From: Phycisphaerae bacterium
GTDB lineage: Bacteria > Planctomycetota > Phycisphaerae > Sedimentisphaerales > UBA12454
Assembly: GCA_028712345.1 (NCBI GenBank)
Contig: JAQTQF010000129.1
Span: 1-5,561 of the forward strand
Direction: 5' to 3'
Length of the DNA: 5,561 nucleotides
Below the pieces are notes generated by a model, which was given only the letters and a program-made list of their open reading frames with translations, was not told the origin of the DNA and made no database searches. Positions 1 through 5,561 of this stretch are shown one piece after another (the stretch's first letter is position 1; each line of letters opens with the position of its first letter). The translations under genes and the position numbers were made by a program.

Positions 1-242
1 TCTATCTGCTTCCTCAATTCTTCAATAGTCATTTCGCCCTCAGCCAGTTTGGCAGAGAGGTTTTCCTTTTCCGAAGCGCTGCTGTCAAGCGTAGCTTTGC
101 AGTTATCATAGAGACCTTTAAGGTTCTGATGCTCAACATTCAAAGCGGTGTACTTTTTCTTGTAACTGGTGCAACCGCTGAGAAGTCCATAAGAAATCAT
201 CACAATTGTCAAAAGCGTAATTTTCCTGTTCAGAGAACTCAT
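1..242 (-). CDS. Partial lipoprotein with coiled-coil-like start (3' end outside window)
   Basis: The first 80 codons of a gene that runs off the window edge. The ATG at 242-240 has a good Shine-Dalgarno (AAAGGAG, complement of 250-256) seven bases away, so the start is well supported. The protein begins with a basic Lys/Arg stretch, a hydrophobic segment and a lipobox ending LSGC, with the lipidated Cys at residue 24. It should therefore be exported, cleaved by signal peptidase II and anchored by lipid. From about residue 28 it is charged and polar, rich in Lys, Glu, Leu and Asn, with a pattern that suggests a coiled coil (residues about 35-80). Similar lipobox plus coiled-coil starts occur in OmpA-family, peptidoglycan-binding lipoproteins, but that domain would lie outside the window, so this is only a guess. 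The gene lies 40 bases after the prepilin peptidase stop with no terminator between them, so the two are probably cotranscribed. Confidence 0.85.
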   Translation of the reverse strand, partial: MSSLNRKITLLTIVMISYGLLSGCTSYKKKYTALNVEHQNLKGLYDNCKATLDSSASEKENLSAKLAEGEMTIEELRKQI

Positions 243-282
243 AGCATAACTCCTTTATAAATAATCTTATTCCTTTTTTATC

Positions 283-1437
283 TCAGTGGTACAGCACCTG
301 CTGCAGCCAGTTTATCACAACATCATGTAGAATCATAACCACAAAAAGACCAATTGACAAGAAGGGACCGTAAGGAATTTGCCTGGTTTTCTTAAAAAAC
401 ATTGAAAACCCGGCCCAAAGCAGTCCGAAAAACGGTGCGACAAAAAACGCTATCGTTACCGGCCAGACCCCAAGCACTGCCCCTGCCGCCCCCATCAGAT
501 GTACATCGCCAAGCCCCATAGCCTCTTTGCCAAAGGCAAAAGTTCCGAGTATTCGAGTCGCCCAGACAACGCCGCAGCCGATAAAATAGCCCCAAAAACT
601 CCCGGCAAGTCCCGCAATAACAGGATGTTGTGTAAAATCGACCCACCAGTCGGCAAATGAAATATTGTTCTGGTAGAATTTAAATGCTAAAAACGAACAG
701 AGAAATACTGGAAAAAGAAAAATTACCTCTTTTAACATTTCAAGACGATGTTTGTAGTTTTCCGTATCAGGCTGATTGACATCTTCGGAGTTTTGCCCGC
801 CATAACTTGGTTTTATTAAGCCAGTAAACAGCAACGACAAAGAAATTATCAGTCCGACAAGAGCCCCTGCCGTCAGAATCGCTACCTTTGCCGAGGCAAC
901 CGGAAAAATGTCGTAACTTCTGATTATTGTCGAATCATAGACAAAGGGCCCGACTGCGGCACCGAGCAACCCAACGGCTGTAATAATCCAGCAGATAGAA
1001 AGCGGTATAACCCACAATTCGAGGTCTATCGCCGAGGCCGCCAGCAAAGCGGCAAGCATAAAAATATGCACAAAGTACAGCAGATATCCGCTTTCGAAAA
1101 ATCCGCCTATGCCTCTTCTAAACGCCGTCTGAAAATAAATCACATAAACAGCGACAAAAAGCAAAGCCGTTAGAATCTCGATAATTATATATCGCGGCGA
1201 AATCTTCGCTTTGCATTTGCGGCATTTACCCAACAGCAGCAGCCACGACAGAATCGGTATATTATCATAAAAAGGTATCAGTGTTTTACAGGCAGAACAG
1301 CTCGAGCCTGGACTAACAATCGACAGGTCCTTCGGCAAGCGGTATATCACGACATTGAGAAAACTGCCGACGCAGGCGCCTAACGCAAGGAGAAACGCAA
1401 TCAGTAACCAATGCGGTATCATATCACAACAAGTCAA
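283..1437 (-). CDS. pilD: Prepilin peptidase / N-methyltransferase (A24 family, PilD/GspO type)
   Basis: An inner-membrane aspartic protease that cleaves the leader of type IV pilins or type II secretion pseudopilins and methylates the new N terminus. Residues about 15-85 form the N-terminal prepilin-peptidase domain: a GSFLNVVIYRLP motif at 24-35 and two zinc-type CxxC pairs (Cys47/Cys50 and Cys72/Cys75). The two catalytic aspartates are visible: Asp138 in the AIDLE context and Asp311 in GLGDVH, the family GxGD motif. A conserved IPYGPFL stretch sits at 354-360. I count about eight or nine hydrophobic segments. At 384 residues it is much longer than usual (about 250-290), mainly through extra sequence at about 101-120 and a hydrophilic insert near 210-235. 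The start is TTG, chosen because AAGGA lies seven bases upstream; an in-frame ATG at 1422-1420 lacks a Shine-Dalgarno. It follows argG by 12 bases, so translational coupling is likely. No pilus genes are visible nearby. Confidence 0.95.
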   Translation of the reverse strand: MTCCDMIPHWLLIAFLLALGACVGSFLNVVIYRLPKDLSIVSPGSSCSACKTLIPFYDNIPILSWLLLLGKCRKCKAKISPRYIIIEILTALLFVAVYVIYFQTAFRRGIGGFFESGYLLYFVHIFMLAALLAASAIDLELWVIPLSICWIITAVGLLGAAVGPFVYDSTIIRSYDIFPVASAKVAILTAGALVGLIISLSLLFTGLIKPSYGGQNSEDVNQPDTENYKHRLEMLKEVIFLFPVFLCSFLAFKFYQNNISFADWWVDFTQHPVIAGLAGSFWGYFIGCGVVWATRILGTFAFGKEAMGLGDVHLMGAAGAVLGVWPVTIAFFVAPFFGLLWAGFSMFFKKTRQIPYGPFLSIGLFVVMILHDVVINWLQQVLYH

Positions 1438-1444
1438 TTTTCAA

Positions 1445-1450
1445 TCCTTT
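1445..1450 (-). promoter_or_regulatory. Ribosome binding site of the prepilin peptidase, overlapping the argG stop
   Basis: On the minus strand AAAGGA reads from 1450 to 1445, seven bases before the TTG at 1437-1435. Its first base is the last base of the argG TAA stop. It is 22 bases from the alternative ATG at 1422-1420, too far to serve it. The overlap suggests that ribosomes ending argG can re-initiate here. Confidence 0.65.
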
Positions 1451-2682
1451 TACTTTTTGCCTTTTGTGCTTTTCTTATTTACCATTCCTGCAACTTTCAT
1501 CTGCAAACCAAACAGGCGAATAAATCCGGTCGCATCGGTCGGATTATATTCTTCGCCCATAGTAAAGCTCGCAAGAGCATTGCTATAAAGGCTCTTTGGG
1601 CTTGTCATACCGGCTATCGTGCAGCGTCCCTTGAACAGCTTCATTTTTACGGTGCCGGTAACATTTCGCTGAGTTACATCAATGAACGCATCAAGTCCGT
1701 GACGCAGTTGGCAGAACCACTGGCCATAATAAACCAGCTCGGCATATTTTAACGCGACCTGCTGTTTATAATGCAGAGTATCCCTGTCAAGCGTAAGGCA
1801 TTCGAGAGCCTTATGGGCTTCAACGAGAATCGTGCCGCCCGGCGTTTCATACACACCTCTTGACTTAATGCCTACAAGGCGGTTTTCAACGACATCAACC
1901 TGTCCTACGGCGTGTTTGCCGCCAATTTTATTGAGCTGTTCGATTATTTTCACGGCGTCGATTTTTTTGCCGTTGAGCTTTACAGGAATTCCCTTTTCAA
2001 AACCGATTTCGACATACTCCGGCTTGTTAGGAGCTTTCGATACCGGATTTGAAAGGACAAACATTCGTTCCATCGGCTCATTTGCGGGGTCTTCAAGCTC
2101 TGCGCCTTCGTGGCTTATGTGCCAAAGGTTGCGGTCGCGGGAATAAATCTTCTTTACACTCTGTTCGATTGGAATTTTATGCTTTTTGGCGTATTCGACT
2201 GCCGCTTCCCTGCTGGTTAACTCAAATTTCGGGTCTTTCCACGGAGCGACAATTTTCAAATTGGGATTTAACGCCATATAGGTAAGCTCGAATCGCACCT
2301 GGTCGTTTCCTTTACCGGTTGCGCCGTGAGCGACGCCGATGGCGCCTTCCTGCTCGGCAATCATAACCTGATGTTTTGCAATCAGCGGACGGGCAATGCT
2401 CGTGCCCAACAGATAGCCGTTCTCGTATATCGCTCCGCTCTTGAGCATAGGCCAGAGGTATTCTGTCGCAAATTCATGACGCAGGTCCTTTACGATGCAC
2501 TTTACCGCACCGGAAGCGAGAGCCTTTTTCTTTATGCCTTCAAGTTCATCGCCCTGACCGAGTTCAGCGGCAAAAGCGATAACATCATACCCGTAAGTTT
2601 CTTTGAGCCACGGCAGAATTACACTCGTATCCAGCCCGCCGCTGTAGGCGAGAACTACCGTCTTGTTCGTCGATTTAGCCAT
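1450..2682 (-). CDS. argG: Argininosuccinate synthase
   Basis: A cytosolic enzyme of arginine synthesis that joins citrulline and aspartate with ATP to give argininosuccinate, AMP and pyrophosphate (EC 6.3.4.5). The full-length 410-residue product matches the family length of about 400. The ATP-pyrophosphatase P-loop AYSGGLDTS is at residues 12-20, GTSIARP at 93-99, and the second signature [13 protein letters not shown] at 120-132. [17 protein letters not shown] stretch is at 184-199 and [10 protein letters not shown] at 274-283, all typical of ArgG. The last residues (KKSTKGKK) are a basic tail. The ATG at 2682-2680 has AAGGA (complement of 2691-2695) eight bases upstream. It appears to open a transcription unit with its own promoter, followed by the prepilin peptidase. 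No argH or other arginine gene is in the window, and I saw no clear ArgR box upstream. Confidence 0.98.
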   Translation of the reverse strand: MAKSTNKTVVLAYSGGLDTSVILPWLKETYGYDVIAFAAELGQGDELEGIKKKALASGAVKCIVKDLRHEFATEYLWPMLKSGAIYENGYLLGTSIARPLIAKHQVMIAEQEGAIGVAHGATGKGNDQVRFELTYMALNPNLKIVAPWKDPKFELTSREAAVEYAKKHKIPIEQSVKKIYSRDRNLWHISHEGAELEDPANEPMERMFVLSNPVSKAPNKPEYVEIGFEKGIPVKLNGKKIDAVKIIEQLNKIGGKHAVGQVDVVENRLVGIKSRGVYETPGGTILVEAHKALECLTLDRDTLHYKQQVALKYAELVYYGQWFCQLRHGLDAFIDVTQRNVTGTVKMKLFKGRCTIAGMTSPKSLYSNALASFTMGEEYNPTDATGFIRLFGLQMKVAGMVNKKSTKGKK

Positions 2683-2699
2683 TTATAAATTCCTTAAAA

Positions 2700-2720
2700 T
2701 TTAGCCACAGAGTTCACAGA
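2700..2720. repeat. Short CACAGA direct repeat of dispersed-repeat type in the argG leader
   Basis: The plus strand reads TTTAGCCACAGAGTTCACAG plus a final A. It holds two copies of CACAGA (2706-2711 and 2715-2720) with their starts nine bases apart. On the transcribed strand this is TCTGTGAACTCTGTGGCTAAA, split here as TCTGTGAACT and CTGTGGCTAAA. It ends four bases before the argG Shine-Dalgarno. From memory, close variants of this string are scattered in many environmental bacterial genomes, including planctomycetes. Its function is unknown to me, and one copy alone does not prove membership. Confidence 0.5.
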
Positions 2721-2774
2721 TATTTTATTATTTGTTACTCTTGTCGGCAACTGTTTTTGACCAGCGATAGAACG

Positions 2775-2802
2775 ATTATACAAATTAGACATAATTTAGC
2801 AA
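2775..2802 (-). promoter_or_regulatory. Predicted sigma-70-type promoter of argG
   Basis: On the minus strand a perfect -10 hexamer TATAAT (complement of 2775-2780) is preceded, with a 16-base spacer, by TTGCTA (complement of 2797-2802), which matches four of six -35 positions. The start point would be near 2768, giving an argG leader of about 85 bases that contains the CACAGA repeat. It lies just downstream of the terminator-like hairpin behind mdh, which fits a boundary between two transcription units. Found by reading only. Confidence 0.5.
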
Positions 2803-2821
2803 GATACGAAAATACAACCTC

Positions 2822-2863
2822 TAAAAATGTCAGTGCCAGGAGTAAAGCGATGAAGCAATGACA
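2822..2863 (-). terminator. Probable rho-independent terminator behind mdh
   Basis: On the minus strand TGTCATTGC (2863-2855) can pair with GCACTGACA (2836-2828), giving eight of nine base pairs with one T/C mismatch and a loop of 18 bases. The stem is followed directly by five Ts (complement of 2823-2827). It begins 11 bases after the malate dehydrogenase stop. The long loop and internal mismatch weaken it, but the U-tract and position fit. It would end the lipoprotein-mdh transcript before the argG promoter. Confidence 0.45.
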
Positions 2864-2874
2864 TAAAGATACCC

Positions 2875-3807
2875 TCAAAGCATCTTTTTGACCTTATCGG
2901 TCAATTCTTTGACATGCTCTATGGAAACAGCCAGTTCCGCTTTTTCTTTTTGGTTAAGATTTAATTCAATAACCTTTTCAACGCCCTCTGCGCCGATAAC
3001 GACCGGTACGCCAACGAAATATCCGCCGACGCCATATTCCTTATCGCAATAGGCGCAGCAAGGCAAAACTGTTTTCTTATCGAGCAGTATGGCCTCGGCC
3101 ATTTTAACCGCTCCCGCAGCCGGAGCGTAATATGCGCTTGTGCCCATCAGATTAACGACCTCTATTCCGCCCATTCGAGCCCTCTGTACCATTTCTTCAA
3201 TCGATTTTTCGTCAATCAATTCGGTAATCGCTATTCCTGAAACGGTGGTAAACCTCGCCAGCGGAACCATATCATCGCCGTGTCCGCCCATAAGAACACA
3301 TTGAATATCATTTACGCTTACACCGAGTTTTTCGGAAATAAAATACGCAAACCTTGCCGTATCGAGTGCGCCTGCCATTCCCATTACTTTATTTTTCTTA
3401 AACTTGCTGACAATCGCAGCGGCATTGACCATCGCATCCAGCGGATTGCAGACGACTATAATAAAACTGTCCGGCGAATATTTTACAACCTGTTCGGCAA
3501 CACTTTTGACTATTTCGGTATTTTTAGCAAGCAAATCGTCTCTGCTCATCCCCGGCTTTCTCGGCATTCCGCTGGTGATAATAACAATATCGCTCCCTGC
3601 CGTCTGTGCCCAGTCGGTAGTACCGGTAATTTTGCAGTCATATCCGCAAAGCGGCCCCGCCTGAGCCATATCGAGAGCCTTGCCCTCGGGCAAACCTTTT
3701 ACGATATCTACAAGAACAATATCGCCGAGCTGCCCTTGAGCCGCGATAAAAGCCGTCGTTGCTCCTACATTTCCCGCCCCAGCTACCGTGATTTTTTTTC
3801 TTGCCAC
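2875..3807 (-). CDS. mdh: Malate dehydrogenase (NAD-dependent, LDH-like class)
   Basis: A cytosolic enzyme that interconverts malate and oxaloacetate with NAD (EC 1.1.1.37), in the TCA cycle or its reductive branches. The 310-residue length is normal for the LDH-like malate dehydrogenases. The Rossmann motif GAGNVG is at residues 10-15, with Asp34 at the end of the second strand, as expected for NAD rather than NADP. The substrate loop SGMPRKPGMSR carries Arg83 and Arg89; an Arg at 83 marks malate rather than lactate specificity. Asn121 (VVCNPLD), Asp149, Arg152 and the catalytic His176 (GGHGD) complete the active site. The start is GTG at 3807-3805, giving the usual MARKKITV beginning, with GGAG six bases upstream. 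The gene starts 18 bases after the stop of the upstream lipoprotein, so they are probably cotranscribed, although no functional link is evident. Eight As in codons 3-6 form a homopolymer. Confidence 0.96.
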   Translation of the reverse strand: MARKKITVAGAGNVGATTAFIAAQGQLGDIVLVDIVKGLPEGKALDMAQAGPLCGYDCKITGTTDWAQTAGSDIVIITSGMPRKPGMSRDDLLAKNTEIVKSVAEQVVKYSPDSFIIVVCNPLDAMVNAAAIVSKFKKNKVMGMAGALDTARFAYFISEKLGVSVNDIQCVLMGGHGDDMVPLARFTTVSGIAITELIDEKSIEEMVQRARMGGIEVVNLMGTSAYYAPAAGAVKMAEAILLDKKTVLPCCAYCDKEYGVGGYFVGVPVVIGAEGVEKVIELNLNQKEKAELAVSIEHVKELTDKVKKML

Positions 3808-3813
3808 ATTTAT

Positions 3814-3817
3814 CTCC
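3814..3817 (-). promoter_or_regulatory. Ribosome binding site that sets the GTG start of mdh
   Basis: GGAG on the minus strand lies six bases before the GTG at 3807-3805. An ATG at 3809-3807 overlaps the GTG but is in another frame and meets a TAG after eight codons, so GTG is the functional start of the conserved protein. Confidence 0.6.
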
Positions 3818-3825
3818 GTAAAATC

Positions 3826-5307
3826 TTATTTATGGTTCTGTTTTGAATTTATCTTTTCGCATCTATCAATAAATTTATCATCTATAAGCGTTGGGCTATT
3901 ATTAACATCGGCTGTCGCAAAAACAAGAATAAAAGGCTCGCTCTTTAGCCCCGACAGATTTTCAAATCCCATTTGAAGATTGTTAGATTTTTTTTCAGCA
4001 TCGCCGCAGTTCAGGGCGATTGCATATATCCTGCCTGCTCTGAGCCTGACCGGCAAAGTCCACTGCGTTCCGGAAGAATCAAACTTCGGCCCGCCGGTTA
4101 TCGCGGGAAATGTCGCAGGGGCAAAGGAAGAATAAAACCAGCCGGCAGGTTTCATCGGCTCGCTGAATGTAACCGTAACCGAGCCGATATTCGGGTCAAC
4201 ATCCTCGATGTAAAGTCTCGGAATGGTGTCAACGACTTGTGTTTTCGGTTTTTCTTCCTTGCGATAAACCTGGCCCGAACGAATATCCTGAAGCATTTTA
4301 ACTGCTTTCAAGGCAGACGGCTCAAGAGGATATTTATTTATCACGGCCTCAAGCTGCGATATCGCCTGTTCTTTAAGATTCATTTGAAGCAGGCAAATGC
4401 CGATTTGATAATCCGCTCCCGCCCTGAACCTTGCATCGGCATTAGGGTCATTTACTACAGTCTTATAGATTTTAATCGCCCCTTCTAAATCGCCGTGAGT
4501 TTGAGCGGCAAGTCCCTGCCTAAGACGAGCGTTAAACACACTTTCCGAAGCAGCGGATTTTTTCCTGCCACCGGCGGGAACAATATCCTGCAGTGATTTT
4601 TGCGTCAGTTCAATTTTCTCTAATATTTTTTCGTAGTCTTTTTTGGCGACGCTAACCTGAGACTTATAATCAAATAGACTATTACCATCAGGGACAATAG
4701 TCGCCATCACGGTTTGATTTTCCAGATATTCAATCCAATCAGCCTCAGTCATACAGAACATTACGGTTTTATTGTCGAGCTTCTGGAAATTTTCGCTTTG
4801 TTCTATTTGGCCGGGCAAAGTTGCGATAAGATTCAACCGAAACATTTCAAAAAGTCTATGCGGCAGTTCCCTCAGCAGTTTGTCTTGTTTATAATTTTGA
4901 TTTAATTTCAATTCAAATATTTGATTTTTGTTCTCCAAGACGACAAATCTTAGCTCCAGAATACTTTTGATCGACCCTGCAAAAAAATCTACTTTGTTAA
5001 TATCGCCGAAATAAGCTGTGCCTCTAAAGTAGCATCTGCCGTCATTTAAAAATTTCCATTGGACTTTACTCCACGCATCAACCCCCCCTGAAGTGAGTAT
5101 TGTTTTTATCTGCTCAATAAAAAAGGGCCGGACAGCATCGCAATCCAAATTCATTTCCTCACAATAGGCCGGATAATCAAAAAGCCCCTCAAAAGTAACT
5201 TCACCGCTGCCGTCTTTGTTTAAACTCAGAACCGCATTACCGTCTATGCAGCCGGAGAAAAAAACAAAGGGCAAGGCAAGAAATAGCAGAAAACTCGTTC
5301 TTTTCAT
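3826..5307 (-). CDS. Lipoprotein with beta-type N-terminal domain, TPR-like repeats and C-terminal Ig-like (Big_5-type) domain
   Basis: A secreted, lipid-anchored envelope protein of unknown function. I chose the ATG at 5307-5305 (493 residues) over the in-frame TTG at 5322, because it gives a classic signal peptide: MKR, a hydrophobic core and the lipobox FSGC with Cys20. Residues about 20-135 hold alternating hydrophobic patterns and an NKDGSGEVTFEG stretch, recalling LppM-like or DUF3153-like lipoprotein domains (weak, from memory). A helical, charged linker lies near 220-250. Residues about 257-342 look like TPR units (GDLEGAIKIYKTVV; ADYQIGICLLQMNLKEQAIS; AVINKYPLEPSALKAV), as in assembly or scaffold lipoproteins. 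Residues about 362-465 resemble a Big_5-type Ig-like domain: DVDPNIGSVTVTFSEPM, an FPAITGGPKF stretch, WTLPVRLRAGRIYAIALN and a final FILVFAT strand. No catalytic motif is visible. No Shine-Dalgarno precedes the ATG; the leader ends in seven Ts. It is followed by mdh after 18 bases. Confidence 0.85.
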   Translation of the reverse strand: MKRTSFLLFLALPFVFFSGCIDGNAVLSLNKDGSGEVTFEGLFDYPAYCEEMNLDCDAVRPFFIEQIKTILTSGGVDAWSKVQWKFLNDGRCYFRGTAYFGDINKVDFFAGSIKSILELRFVVLENKNQIFELKLNQNYKQDKLLRELPHRLFEMFRLNLIATLPGQIEQSENFQKLDNKTVMFCMTEADWIEYLENQTVMATIVPDGNSLFDYKSQVSVAKKDYEKILEKIELTQKSLQDIVPAGGRKKSAASESVFNARLRQGLAAQTHGDLEGAIKIYKTVVNDPNADARFRAGADYQIGICLLQMNLKEQAISQLEAVINKYPLEPSALKAVKMLQDIRSGQVYRKEEKPKTQVVDTIPRLYIEDVDPNIGSVTVTFSEPMKPAGWFYSSFAPATFPAITGGPKFDSSGTQWTLPVRLRAGRIYAIALNCGDAEKKSNNLQMGFENLSGLKSEPFILVFATADVNNSPTLIDDKFIDRCEKINSKQNHK

Positions 5308-5327
5308 AAAAAAATCGCACAAAAATC

Positions 5328-5333
5328 TTTATA
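5328..5333 (-). promoter_or_regulatory. Weak candidate -10 element for the lipoprotein-mdh unit
   Basis: TATAAA on the minus strand lies 20 bases before the lipoprotein ATG. If used, the transcript would have a leader of only about 14 bases, which would agree with the lack of a Shine-Dalgarno. No good -35 hexamer sits 16-18 bases upstream, where the sequence is an A-rich tract (5342-5359), so this is a weak call. Confidence 0.2.
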
Positions 5334-5561
5334 CTGGAATTATTTTTTTTCTATTTTTATCTGTTCCCGAAGAGTCTAACTTAACGCCGTGATTTTCTCA
5401 ACTTTTTTGCTGTACTGAAAAACAAAGTCTTTAACTCCTTAATTAATAAAGTATTAACAAAACCATTTTATTGAGCAGTTTCAATAAATACAGGTCATAT
5501 TGAATCCATATACTCTTGCATCCATAAAAACAAGGTTATCAATATATTTTTCCCAGAATTA
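5334..5561. other. Gene-free upstream region
   Basis: These 228 bases hold no open frame that resembles a protein on either strand. They are AT-rich, with A-tracts at 5342-5359, a perfect inverted repeat at 5467-5488, two copies of ATCCATA (5504-5510 and 5520-5526) and a 14-codon open frame (5381-5425, minus strand) preceded by AAGGAG. The promoter of the lipoprotein-mdh unit should lie here or further upstream, but I could not identify it firmly. Confidence 0.6.
5467..5488. repeat. Perfect 8-bp inverted repeat, possible operator
   Basis: The plus strand reads TTTATTGA, six bases (GCAGTT), then TCAATAAA, an exact inverted repeat with half-site centres 14 bases apart. It lies about 160 bases upstream of the lipoprotein ATG. 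It is AT-rich and has no U-tract on either side, so an operator for a dimeric regulator is more likely than a terminator. Chance in AT-rich DNA cannot be excluded. Confidence 0.4.

Noticed and set aside
392..646. 84-codon minus-strand frame inside the prepilin peptidase
   Set aside because: It overlaps the catalytic GxGD region of the real gene in another frame, and its composition (Gly, Arg, Cys) is typical of a shadow.
2820..2838. TGGCAC string on the minus strand resembling a sigma-54 -24 element
   Set aside because: No GC follows at the required -12 spacing, and the bases are part of the terminator-like hairpin.
2803..2871. 22-codon minus-strand frame beginning ATG just after mdh
   Set aside because: It covers the predicted terminator stem, has no recognisable product and is of chance length.
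2865..2887. Second short hairpin (AAAGATGC / GTATCTTT on the minus strand) across the mdh stop
   Set aside because: AT-rich with a G-U pair and no U-tract in the transcribed direction; it includes the coding end, so chance is likely.
3280..3846. 188-codon open frame on the plus strand, opposite mdh
   Set aside because: It lies almost wholly antisense to a clearly conserved malate dehydrogenase, its translation shows no recognisable motif, and it has no independent support.
3973..4488. 171-codon open frame on the plus strand, opposite the large lipoprotein
   Set aside because: A shadow of the lipoprotein gene; the translation is rich in Arg and Cys without domain features.
5495..5560. Open minus-strand frame from the window edge ending in TGA, possible 3' end of an upstream gene
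   Set aside because: Only 21 codons are visible and nothing in them is recognisable; such a length is expected by chance. Sequence beyond the edge would decide.

Overview
The window looks like ordinary chromosomal DNA of a Gram-negative-type bacterium with moderate GC. My best guess is Planctomycetota, near the Phycisphaerae. This rests on the long prepilin peptidase, the C-terminal Ig-like domain style of the large lipoprotein and the CACAGA-type dispersed repeat, all compared from memory rather than by a search. Every recognisable gene is on the minus strand, so transcription runs from high to low coordinates.

In transcription order: positions 5561 to about 5308 hold no convincing gene. 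They contain a perfect 8-bp inverted repeat, AT-rich tracts and a very small open frame with a good Shine-Dalgarno. Next comes a lipoprotein of about 493 residues with an N-terminal beta-type domain, a TPR-like middle and a C-terminal Ig-like domain. Only 18 bases later comes a malate dehydrogenase that starts at GTG. A terminator-like hairpin with a U-tract follows the malate dehydrogenase stop. A good sigma-70-type promoter and a short CACAGA direct repeat then lead into argG (argininosuccinate synthase). After argG come, at 12 bases, a type IV/type II prepilin peptidase starting at TTG and, at 40 bases, the start of a second lipoprotein cut by the window edge.

I read this as two transcription units, lipoprotein-mdh and argG-pilD-lipoprotein, split by the 192-base gap at 2683-2874. 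The genes do not form one pathway. Malate dehydrogenase serves central carbon metabolism and ArgG serves arginine synthesis. The peptidase processes pilins or pseudopilins, and the two lipoproteins belong to the envelope. I see no mobile element, CRISPR array, tRNA, rRNA or defence system, and no strong case for an undescribed system. The most interesting items are the three-part lipoprotein, the repeat in the argG leader, the enlarged prepilin peptidase and the features in front of the large lipoprotein.
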